DNA of 64,000 nt. It comes from Takakia lepidozioides. Taxonomy: Eukaryota; Streptophyta; Takakiopsida; Takakiales; Takakiaceae. The notes beneath the pieces were generated by a model. The model did not search any database. It had not been told where the DNA came from and was given only the letters and a program-made list of their open reading frames with translations. The translations under genes and the position numbers were made by a program. Shown here piece by piece: positions 11,540-21,287 of this stretch (its first letter is position 1; each line of letters starts with the position of its first letter). The stretch spans positions 24,304,001 through 24,368,000 of the forward strand of contig CM060731.1 of assembly GCA_030704615.1 (NCBI GenBank), in the 5' to 3' direction.

Positions 11540-14500
11540 TTGAGGGCTTACAGGAACTGCTTTGCCTTCAGTTTGAAGGACTTGGGAGCACTGAAGGGTC
11601 AAGAGATTTGCATTGAATTGGCCACTGACACGCCAATCTTTCGGAGACCCTATAGATACAGTGACATGGAGAGGTCCTTCATTCAGATGAGGACTCAGGA
11701 CCTCTGGGAGGCTGGTTTGGTGGAGCTATCTGGTGGAGAGTATGCTTCAGCCACAGTGATGCCAGCCAAGAAGGATGTCTATGGCAATTGGACGGAGAGA
11801 CGTATGTGCGGTGATTACCGGCCTATAAATCGTCAGACCAAGTCCAATAGGTATGTCATGCCAACACCAAAGGAGATCTTTGATGCCATTGGGCATGCTA
11901 AGGTCTTTAGCACTTTGGATTTACGATCCGGATATCACCAGTTGCCGATCAAGGAGGCGGATAAGCAGAAGACAACATTCTGGGGGATCAATGAGCATGA
12001 GAAGGATTGCCTATACCAGTGGCGGTTCTTACCATTTGGGCTTAAGAACGCTCCTGCAGAGTTTCAGAGAGTCATGGACAGGATTCTAGCAGGGGTGGAG
12101 TTTGCTCGGTGCTACATAGATGACATCATCATCTTTAGTGCTACGGTGGAGGAGCATGAGAGACACCTTCAGGTGGTATTTGAGCGCTTGAGGGCGCACG
12201 GATTGAAGTTACATCCGGGGAAGTGCAAGTTTTTCCACAACCAGATTGAGTATCTGGGTCACACGATATATCCTGGAGGATTGGGGGTACAACAGACTAA
12301 GGTAGAGGCCATTGCACAGATTCCACGCCCCACGGATGTGAGCCGAGTTCGAGCTTTCATGGGGTTGGCAAACTATTATAGACGGTTTGTCAAGGGATTT
12401 AGTGCCATTGCAAAGGCTCTAACCAAGCTGACCAAGGTGGACCAGGAGTGGCAGTGGGAAGATGAGCAAGAACGAGCTTTCCAAGAGCTCAAGGCGACGT
12501 TGACCTCGGCGCCCATCTTGAGACGACCTAGCAGGGGGCGTCATTTTCAGCTACATACAGATTGGAGCATGTTGGGGCTTGGAGCGGTGCTCACACAAGT
12601 GGATGATGAGGGAAGAGAGTTCGTAGTTGCTTATGTTAGCCGCTCGAACAACGCTGCAAAGGCTAAGTATAGCTCATATGAGGGAGAGTGCTTAGCTGCA
12701 GTGTGGGCCGTGGCACACTTCAAGTGCTATCTATACGGCAATCTCTTCACCCTTGTCACGGATCACCAGCCACTCAAGTGGTTGATGGAGTCAGACACGG
12801 GGAAGCTTGCACGGTGGGCACTCATACTTCAAGAGTATGACTTTCAAGTTGTGCATCGACCGGGTTTGGTCAATCGGAATGCGGATGGGTTGAGTTGCAA
12901 TCCATGCACGAGCCAGCAGGATGACACTGGAGCTCGGTGGCATGGTGAGACGGACGAGGAGATGGTGCCCGGATGGCATGCATTTGCATTTCTGTGTATC
13001 TTGGCAGCAGAAGGCCAGGTTGGACCTACAACAGGGATGACTGTAGACCGAGTGTCTGAGGACCCTGAGGCCAACAATGAGCAAGGTGGCGCCAAAGATA
13101 TACATGAGGATTCAGCTGTGTTGGACTATCTCCGCACTGGAGACACGACAGCCATTGTGACTGCCAAGGAGAGAGATCGGATCCTACAACGAGCCAAGAG
13201 GTTCAAGTGGGAGGGGACACACCTGCTCCGAGTGTGGGAGGATGGTCGAGTGAGGATTGTGCCTCACCCAACACAGCGGGCATGGTTAGTGCGACATGCC
13301 CATGAGGAGTTGGGGCATTTTGGGGTGCGACGCACTCATAGTCTACTGCAGTGGCAGTATTGGTGGCGTGGTATGTACACAGAGGTGCAACAATTTGTGG
13401 CTAGGTGCATGGTGTGTGACAGGGTGCGTGCTTCATTCAACGCCCCTACACCACAATTGCACCCTCTTTCGATCATGGGATTGGGCTACAGGTGGAGTCT
13501 AGACTTCGCAGGGCCATTGCCACTGACCATGCGCCACAACAAGTACGTGTTGGTGATGGTGGAGAACTTCTCCAAGTGGATCGAATTGGTTCCATTGCCT
13601 GATAAGGCTAGTGAGGGGGCTGCGTATGCATTCTTGGATCGTGTACTTAGCCGATTCAGTGCTCCAGCTGAGGTACTCACGGACCAAGGGAGAGAGTTCT
13701 TGGGGGAGTTTCAGGCATTGTGTGACAAAGCCTTGATAGACCACCGCACTACTTCTCGGGATCATCCTGAGGCCGATGGCTTGGCAAAGAGGGTTGTTCA
13801 GACAGTGAAGAGGGGTTTGCGCAAGTATGGCTTGCAGAAGGGACACCTAGGAGATTGGGACCTTCAGTTACCCTGGTTAGCCATGGGCTACAGGTTTAGC
13901 AAGCAAGCATCATTTGCCTCGTTCTCACCTTATTTCCTTCTCTTTGGCCGAGAGCCAGACTTGCCTACATCTATTTGCATGGAGGCTGCAATAGTCCTCA
14001 ATCTTGACGATCCGGACGTGTAGGCACGTGCATGTGGTCAGCGCACGGAGTTGTTTAAGAAAGTCATGCCCATGGCTTTCGAGAACCTTGCCATTGCACA
14101 ACATCATGATACGTTGAGGTATGCTACCATACGTGGTGGGGACTATCGTCCTAGGGTTTGGAGATTTCACCCTGGTGACTATGTTTATCTACAGCAAACT
14201 GCTCCAACGACCCTGGATGTGACTGCAGGACGTGTTATTTTGAGGGTTCGAGAGGTATTGCCCTCAGGCGTCTTGATCTTGGAGGGTCGGGATGGCATGA
14301 CTTGGAAGGGCCATGTGCGTAACTGCGCGCCATGTCACCTTCCGAATGTCGATGGCAGGATTGACCCAAACCTGGCAGTGGTACCTGCAAGTTTGAGGTG
14401 CATGTTGTGTGGGTCTGCTAGAGGGGCAGCCACCATGCTGGTGTGTGATCAATGCTCAAGAGGTTGGCATATGGGATGCTTGACTCCACCTCTTGAGATG

Positions 14501-14542
14501 GTTCCTGATGGGGATTGGTTATGTCCGCATTGCATTGGATAG
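11540..14542 (+). pseudogene. Reverse transcriptase, RNase H, integrase and C-terminal PHD finger
   Basis: Open from 11540 to a TAG at 14021-14023, then the same frame continues to a TAG at 14540-14542. RT has [33 protein letters not shown] and an intact CYIDDIIIF catalytic box. RNase H shows HTDWSMLGLGAVL and VTDHQPLKWL. Integrase has an HHCC zinc site (HAHEELGHFG ... CMVCDRVR) and catalytic Asps in LDFAGP and LTDQGREF. The third acidic position is changed: DGLAKRVVQ, where family members usually have DGLAERxVQ. After the TAG comes the integrase C-terminal barrel (RRGGDYRP-like region, GDYVYLQQ). A PHD finger (14399-14536, Cys4-His-Cys3, CDQCSRGWHMGCLTPP) sits where chromoviruses carry a chromodomain. 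It may have guided integration to marked chromatin. Confidence 0.88.
14399..14536 (+). other. PHD zinc finger at the integrase C-terminus
   Basis: Full C-x2-C, C-x2-C, H-x2-C, W-x-C-x2-C spacing is readable. PHD fingers usually read histone H3 tails. The domain lies in the same frame as the integrase, separated from it by the TAG at 14021. Confidence 0.85.
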
Positions 14543-14799
14543 TGAGAGTGGATACAACCATGGAAGGCTAACAAGAAATGCAAGGCCAAGCTACTAGGAG
14601 ACCAACATACGAGATCATGGCTCAAGTTCACAGATTGCAAGACGGCGACTAACGATGGGGCTGCTCTTGTACCCGGCCTTTTGGTCTATAGAGTTTGAGT
14701 ACAATAGGGACAGTGATAGAGGACTTAGTACGGCTGTGGCTATTACATCTTGTAGCTATCTGGAGTTAGAGGGACCTAACCACCAGCTAAGGGGGCGAT
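14543..14799 (+). other. 3' untranslated stretch and polypurine tract
   Basis: No gene. It ends in the purine run AAGGGGGCGA directly before the TGTGGCAG start of the 3' LTR, the expected place for plus-strand priming. Confidence 0.6.
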
Positions 14800-15240
14800 T
14801 GTGGCAGACTACTTTATTGTGCATATATGTGTGGTGTGGTTTGGACAGCGATGTAGTTGTGTAGCGATACGTATGCGCACGACAGCTGTCAAGTTAAATA
14901 AACACAGTGTGAAACTAACTAGAATAAATCTAGTTATTTGTATTTAACACTTGGAATTAGTTCAAGTGTTAAGTCATGTGTCAAGTTTAGCTTGACACCT
15001 GAACCATCTTATCTTCACGAGCTCGTCAGTCGTGCGGCTCATCTCTCTCGAGTTGAGCCTGCACGACCGAGCTCCCTCGTTGCTTAGCATCTGAGTGTAC
15101 TTATGGAGGGAGAGTAGGATGTTGTGGGGTGGAGTCCCCATAGCTTGGGGTGCCCCCGGCTTGACTCTTATTTTAACGAGTGATTATATTGTATTTCGTG
15201 TTTTGTGTCAACAGCCAGTGTGAGTTTAGTTTTCATATCA
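14800..15240 (+). repeat. Probable 3' LTR (441 bp visible) of the methyltransferase element
   Basis: Starts TG after a polypurine tract and ends CA. It consists of a 90-bp head (14798-14887) plus the 354-bp structured module (14887-15240) shared with 3894-4247. It is followed immediately by another copy of the 90-bp head. Confidence 0.6.
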
Positions 15241-15329
15241 TTGTGGCAGACTACTTTATTGTGCATATATGTGTGGTGTGGTTTGGACAACGATGTAGTT
15301 GTGTAGCGATACGTATGCGCACAACAGCT
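15240..15329 (+). repeat. Second copy of the 90-bp LTR head
   Basis: Nearly identical to 14798-14887; two substitutions were seen. Tandem LTR starts suggest a second, truncated LTR or a duplication during integration or repair. Confidence 0.75.
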
Positions 15330-15457
15330 TGAAAAATCCACCATGGGTTATTGTCATGATTTGCCAATATCTGACGGGCATTCTTCCAAATGCCACATTC
15401 TTTACAAACGAGAATTTGGCAATTGTAATCTAGTACATTAGTGTAGTATGGCCATTG

Positions 15458-15690
15458 GGGGGATGCTATTGTGTGAGCAGATCCCGCGAGCAGAAAATTG
15501 CGTGAGCAGAAATCTGCTCACGCTTGAGGACCTGCCTACCTATAACCGCGGACGTCCAGTCGACTTAGAAGACCTATTACTGCACAGAGTGGCCAATATC
15601 AGAAGGTCGGATATGGATGTTGCTTGGATGAATGAGGGATGAATGTCGGATGAATGTCTGTGTAACGAATGAGAGGTGGATGAATGACAT
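15458..15690 (+). repeat. Left terminal inverted repeat and subterminal motif cluster
   Basis: GTGAGCAG-type motifs at 15473-15480, 15486-15493 (GCGAGCAG), 15502-15509 and inverted at 15514-15521. GGATGAATG at 15626, 15637, 15648 and 15678. Such clusters are typical transposase-binding regions. Confidence 0.72.
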
Positions 15691-17330
15691 AAATGAAAGA
15701 TTAGATAGTTGTTTGTAGTAGTAGCTCCCAAAAGCTCGGAGATGCATAAAACCATACTTGACTTGCTTGAAAATCAATTTATGTCGGGTGCAGTGTATAT
15801 TGCAAACTTTGAGTCCACATTGCTTTGTTGATTGAGAAGGACCACATGTCATTTTCCCAATTATACAACATTGATAGAGAGGATCACATCCAATCATAAA
15901 GAAAGCAAACAGGTGAACTCTTGGTTTTTAAACAAACCCTTCAAAAGAATCGATTCATTCGGACAAAGAAGATCCACTGCTACAGGACGCACTGTTCAGG
16001 ACGAAGGTAGAACTGTCCACAAAGACGCTAGCCCCGCTCTGCTGAAAACCATGTCTTTCATGTAGCAGAGAAGGTGGAGATGCCAGCAGACTATACTCCT
16101 TAGCCGCAGCCTCCGCATAAGCTGGCAAATGAAATTGTGCTGGAGGACTTGGAAAAAAATCTGGGTTGGCAAAGAAGGGCAGAAACCGTGGCGTCATAGG
16201 ACTCCTGCAACCACACAGTAATGAGTAAAATTGGTAAATACTCTGGAAGCTAAACTGCATCCAAACAAAGAAGCACCAAAAGGATCCGTCATGGGGTCTA
16301 TGAGTTGCCACAAAAGAACATGCACTTACTCACATGAAAAATCCGAATCCACATCCAGAGCATCCGGCTCTTGCAAATCCTCCTCCTCAACAATCTTCTC
16401 AGTCTGGGTCGAATGCGAGGATCCCTCAGAGAGTGGAGCGATGACTCGAGAGTAAAGCTCCTCGTCCCCCTCAAACCCAAAAAGATGTCTTCCTGCACAC
16501 TTGCAGGCATGGAACGAAGCCTCTGTAGGATAGCGAATGAAAGCACGAAACCATGTCAAAAGCCAAAACAGGAGATGAACATGTGCAACGAAGAATGAAG
16601 AAGAGTTTTGGCATGCACCTGTGCCCATGGAGAGGTCAACCACTTTGCCACCATGCCGGCTGCATGTCTCAATGAAGGTCTGCATGAACGCGGGCGACTT
16701 CTCCCGGGCACCTCTCCATGGAATTCCTCCAGTCTTTTTCAGAGTCTGGGACGCATCCACATAGTTGTGAGCAACATCACATTCGACTGGGTCGCAATCC
16801 GGGTCTATGTGCAGACCTCCTCCCCAAATGTCGAAATGCCCAACATAAGCAGGAGTGTTGGCAGGCCGAATTCGTGACAGGCAAATGGCCTTGAACACAT
16901 GGGTATGCACTAGCAACAATGGAAATATGTCAGCAACTATGGGTATTCAACGACAACACGGACGAAGACAAATGAAAGTTATAGGAAATACCTTCTGCCC
17001 TGGAAACTCCCCCTTGGACAGAGGCAGTGTATTAACACATGTCCATATTTTGTTGATTTGGAACCCAAAGGACTTCATGTAGCTATGAAGAATCCGGCGG
17101 GATGCCATGTCGTCAGATTGAAATATCAGAAGGCCCCCTACGTCAGAGAGGAACTTGTTGCAGAAAGAGAATGCCCACTGCCAATACAGAGGGTTTTGAG
17201 CATTCCACTGTGGAGTCACAGCAGGGGGAATGATATCAAGCACAGGCTACCCATCCAGGATGTCAAGGATTACAAGGTCAGCGGCGTAAGGCTACAGGAC
17301 ACCGTTCACCCAGCATGGATTCTTCGTCAC

Positions 17331-17820
17331 CTGCCAAAAGCAAATGCAAGCGAATGAAATTGGGTAGTTGGTATACATTTAGGGAACTGGTAGTACAAAG
17401 CACTGGATGTACAAAGTACATCTTAATCCAGCAAATCCAAAACCCCACAATGTCATGAAATGGGAATCAAAGTTGAAAGATGGATGGGCATTACAAGCAC
17501 TAGTACAGATTATCGTTTTTATGACTGCAAATATCACTACATTTGCAGTGATAAGTGCGATTATAACTACATCACTGTGCAGTGACAAACACGAAGTCAG
17601 TTCTACCACTGCGGAGTGATAAGTGCGAAGTGAAGGTCGTCACTGTAGACGTGGCACCTGCCAACGACTCAGAGTGACGTGGCGTGTAGTGTTGTAGTCA
17701 TAAGTATACGACTACAAGGCTACGTGTCATGACTACACTTACGACTACGTCACTACAGATGAGCGCCAACATGGAGAGGTCTCTCCATGACACGCGTGAC
17801 CCCCCGGATGTATATGACTA
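17331..17820. other. Intron sequence left of the nested LTR element
   Basis: No gene. It contains GACTAC-rich repeated phrases, for example TGACTACACTTACGACTAC near 17730. Closely related phrases reappear right of the LTR element at 25810-25860, so the LTR element interrupted an older repeat. Confidence 0.5.
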
Positions 17821-19483
17821 TGTAGTGTGAATGCAGGGGAGTGACATTACATTTTGGCTTCACCGTTAAGACCCTGCATCACTATAATGGGAGGGCCCTC
17901 ATACCAACTGCAAGAGGGATATATCCCTCCATACAGGTAATTTTGTGGGCATACTGTACTCATGCGTTGCCAAAATAAAAATGGCTAAGTCGTGACCATG
18001 CATTTTTCATCCATGCGATGAACGTTTTCGTCACTGATGCTCAACCTAAAATCCGCGAGGAAGGAAGAACGAAGAGGAAGGTGACGGGCGATTCGTAGCA
18101 GCTGCCGCGAGCTGTGGTGTTGACAGGGCAGTCTGTGTTGAGAGGTTGTACCTGCGCTGTGGGACTTTGCTTGGTTTAGAGGGCAGCATTAAGTGCCTCT
18201 GCTTGGTATTCTGTGTAAAGGGAAGCGGTGCCGTCTTTCTCGTTGTGATGATCAATTCATGGAGATAGGAGCATGTAAGGAGAGCGGCGCACCACCGCTG
18301 CCGCCACTGTCTTGAAGATGACAGTTATGGGCAGATGAGCAAGCAAGGAGAACGGCCACCTGCCAGAAGCACAAGGAAGAGAATCTGAGCACAATCAATG
18401 GAGGTGATAAGGCATGTGGAGTGCTGGCTGGATGGCAACACAGGTTATCTGTAATCAGGCTTCTAGCTGCCTTTTTGTCTTCTTGCTATAGGTCCATTTC
18501 AGTTCTTAAAGAGCTACATGCATAGAAGAATAGAGCAATTTAGTTGGCAAACCACAGGATGCTCCATAGGATGATGAGGAGACATCATGGCATGATAAAC
18601 TCTGGAATCAAGACAAGGAGAAAAGGTTGTGGTGGCTGCTGACAGGCGATGGTGAGGTGCCATCTCGGCAGGCTGACCCACCGCTTCACTGGAGGATAAA
18701 AACAGATAAGTTGGTAGACTGTGGGCTTCTTCTTTGGGGTGGACTTAGAAATCGCTTTTGGTAGATTTAGGACTGCCCTGGTTGTTGAAAGGAAAGGGTG
18801 GAGACATGTGATAGAGGAAAGGTTTTTGGAAATGGAATGGAGACTCTGGACTTCAAACCAGAACATGGAAGGAATGGATACACCTGCCGTCGTAGTGTCA
18901 GTAAGAAAAATGAGTGAAGAGAGAGAGAGAGAGACTGTTGTCACAGAAAACAGAATGGTCACTGTTGTCTTCATTCTTGTTCTTGTTTCAGTGTTGTAAA
19001 CCTGCACACAATGCTGCGGGGGGGGGGGTAGTGATACACTGGACCCAATGTAGATATAGCTTGTTTGCTTGGACAGATAACTGAGGGTTAGCTGGAACTG
19101 TATGAAAACACAAAAGGGATAAGGTGTGATTTCAGCATTGTATCAGGATATGAACGACTTAAGCCCTTTTGTTGAAAGGAAAAGAGAGATGTTGGGTATT
19201 CAGGTTGAATCTGAAGAAGGGATGAGAGCTGTTTTGGGAAATGGGATCTTTTAAAGAAAGGGGTAGTGTGAAGGTTGAGTATTGACGGAGAGAAGAGAGA
19301 GAGAGAGAGATAGAGAGACTGATGAAAGGGATGGTTTTGCCTTGTGAGACCAAGGATGACTTCATGGCTGGCTGCACTGGATGCCTGGCGGAGTGTGCAT
19401 TTGCATTACGTGATAGATGGGCTGTATGTGAAGAAGTAAGGAGCCTGTAGACATAGACAGAGATAGAGAAACAGACGAGAAAA

Positions 19484-19524
<41 letters not shown>

Positions 19525-20055
19525 GCTGCTCAGCAAAAAGGGTTGATGGGGGGATGGCCAACTTGGGGAGATTGAGATGAAGAAAGCATGAATCCTGAAG
19601 GAAAACCAGTGCCCCTGCAGTTTATGAAGATCTGAGCTGTCTCCCTCTAAATCTGTGTCACCATTACAAAAAGGGATTTCCGACATGTCACTGCTCAAGG
19701 GGGTTCACATTAAGGGTCGTATTCACCGCTGCCATTGGGCTGCTTGCATCACATAAAAGATCACGCCAACACTGTTGGCGCAGTGAGCATAGGGCCAGGC
19801 TGTTGCATAGAAGTAGAACCGAGGGCAAGAACAAACCAAAGACTCCCATCCATGTCTTCTCTTCCGCTGCGGCGTGGATGAGGATTCCGCAAACTCTGAT
19901 CACGAACGAACCTGAAGGAAAAACCCATATAGCCTCATGACGATGGTTGGACAGAAAAGAGAACGCTCCTTTCCTTTGCCCTGATACTTCAACAGGGACG
20001 AGTAGGAGGAGTACAGATTTAGGATTAACCAGAAGGGGATTCACGCCCCTTCTTT
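17821..20055 (+). repeat. 5' LTR of the PPR-carrying LTR element
   Basis: About 2.24 kb, matching 23551-25793. It runs straight into the PBS and lacks the terminal TCACACTACA present after the 3' LTR, probably through a small deletion in the T-run. An AG microsatellite lies at 19488-19521 and a G-run near 19018-19028. Confidence 0.88.
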
Positions 20056-20067
20056 TGGTATCAGAGC
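20056..20067 (+). other. Primer-binding site
   Basis: TGGTATCAGAGC directly at the 5' LTR end, complementary to initiator tRNA-Met. Confidence 0.9.
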
Positions 20068-20123
20068 AGGCCGGTCTTTGATCCGGGAAATGTAGGATTT
20101 AGTGTAGCAAGATAGGGGAGTGA

Positions 20124-21287
20124 TTGCGAGCAATGGTGACTAACATTCCATTTTACGGGAAGGAGGATGAGGAGGATGTTTGCAGCTGGATCCAGAATCT
20201 GAAAAGGGATGTTGAAATCCGGAGCTATGATAAGCACAAATTATTTGTATCGGCATGGCTGAATCTCAAGGGACGGGTAGATACTTGGCATCGTATACAA
20301 AAACCAAGGCCCATGAACTGGCATGATTTTCAAGTAGCCATAATCTTGAAATTTGGAGGAGAAGATCAATCAAGTAAGAATGAAGTGATGTTAGCAAGGA
20401 AGTTTGATGAGATAGATACCAATGTGGAAGAGTCTGTTACAGGGATGGAAGAGAAATTATCTCTGATTGAGAAGGATAAGCACAACAGGTTCACACCTGT
20501 GAGTTCTATTGATCATAAACCTATACCAGATCACAAAACAATGTCACGGAGGTGCTTTAGGGAGAAGAACCACACCAGTGAAGTCCCTGCAATGCTTCCT
20601 CGAGTTCTCAACTTGAACAAAACAAGGCAGCAAGTAGAGTGTTGCACTGCATGTCCATCAAGACAGAATCAGATCCGAAGTGAAAAGAATCACCGGCTGG
20701 GGCTGCAAATGGGAACATGTGGAATGCAAGATTCAGGCTGTGAAATGTTGGAACAATGGGAGTCGAAGAGCAGCAGAAGGATGGAATTCGAATGTGTAAG
20801 CTCTCTTGGCACAAACGTTGTGAATGTGTTTTGTGATGTGGAAGAAGAGATCTTGGAAGATATCTTTTGTTCAACAGAGAGTCAATCAGGTGTCAATGAA
20901 GAGTGTGCACCTAGATTGCAAGTTCCTGTGCAGATCCTAAGGTCTTCTACAAAGGCACATGTAGATCAAGACATGCTTGGGGAGTATGGGCATAGTGTTG
21001 CCAACTCACCAAGGATTAGTGGTACAACCTGTGAAGTGAGTGTCTTGAGAGACGAAGATGACAAGGAGTCTTGGGCAGATCTGATGGAATGGGTGGAGGA
21101 AGAGTATGGGCAGAGCGTCACCAACTCGCCAAGGATTGGTGGTACAACCTGTGAAGTGAGTGTCTTGAGAGACGAAGATGACAAGGAGTCTTGGGCAGAT
21201 CTGATGGGATGGGTAGAGGAAGAGTGTACATTGCTCGCTCAAACGAGAAAGGGTCTGGATCAAGATGCACCCTGGAATCAGACATAA
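20124..21287 (+). CDS. Gag-like ORF of the PPR-carrying LTR element
   Basis: 387 codons from the longest open start; the next in-frame ATG is two codons on (ATGGTGACTAACATT at 20132). Residues 10-100 resemble the retrotransposon gag capsid domain (EEDVCSWIQNLKRDVE, WHDFQVAIILKF). The rest is hydrophilic with no zinc knuckle that I can identify. A perfect-length 120-bp tandem duplication (20982-21101, 21102-21221) repeats 40 residues containing DDKESWADLM. The ORF ends TAA and overlaps the next ORF by 97 nt in the -1 frame, a layout seen where gag and the downstream ORF are joined by frameshifting. Confidence 0.72.
   Translation: MRAMVTNIPFYGKEDEEDVCSWIQNLKRDVEIRSYDKHKLFVSAWLNLKGRVDTWHRIQKPRPMNWHDFQVAIILKFGGEDQSSKNEVMLARKFDEIDTNVEESVTGMEEKLSLIEKDKHNRFTPVSSIDHKPIPDHKTMSRRCFREKNHTSEVPAMLPRVLNLNKTRQQVECCTACPSRQNQIRSEKNHRLGLQMGTCGMQDSGCEMLEQWESKSSRRMEFECVSSLGTNVVNVFCDVEEEILEDIFCSTESQSGVNEECAPRLQVPVQILRSSTKAHVDQDMLGEYGHSVANSPRISGTTCEVSVLRDEDDKESWADLMEWVEEEYGQSVTNSPRIGGTTCEVSVLRDEDDKESWADLMGWVEEECTLLAQTRKGLDQDAPWNQT

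Larger units (their letters stand above)
3894..15240 (+). mobile_element. Ty3/gypsy element encoding a C5-DNA methyltransferase and PHD finger (decayed)
   Basis: Internal order is gag, two CCHC knuckles, aspartic protease, C5-cytosine methyltransferase, reverse transcriptase, RNase H, integrase, PHD finger, polypurine tract (14790-14797) and 3' LTR. A degenerate PBS is at 7189. The 3' LTR begins TGTGGCAG at 14800. A 354-bp part of it (14887-15240) recurs at 3894-4247, which I read as part of a truncated 5' LTR. The left boundary and LTR length are uncertain: either the LTR is about 0.44 kb followed by 2.9 kb of unexplained sequence, or it is about 3.4 kb and the 3' copy is truncated. Several in-frame stops show that it is dead. 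Confidence 0.78.

Noticed and set aside
8249-14023. UAG reassigned as a sense codon
   Set aside because: Repeated in-frame TAGs in good reading frames could suggest it. But TGA stops and frameshifts also occur in the same elements, the intact host gene needs no TAG readthrough, and methylation-driven CAG to TAG mutation explains the pattern more simply.
3863-15337. 10-bp target duplication TTGAAAAATC for the methyltransferase element
   Set aside because: The string occurs on both sides, but Ty3 elements normally make 4-6 bp duplications and the string does not abut recognised LTR ends. Likely chance or a complex history.
18046-19698. Several minus-strand ORFs of 70-180 codons in both long LTRs
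   Set aside because: They are low-complexity (Ser/Leu runs from the AG microsatellite), identical in both LTRs only because LTRs are duplicates, and lack protein-like features.
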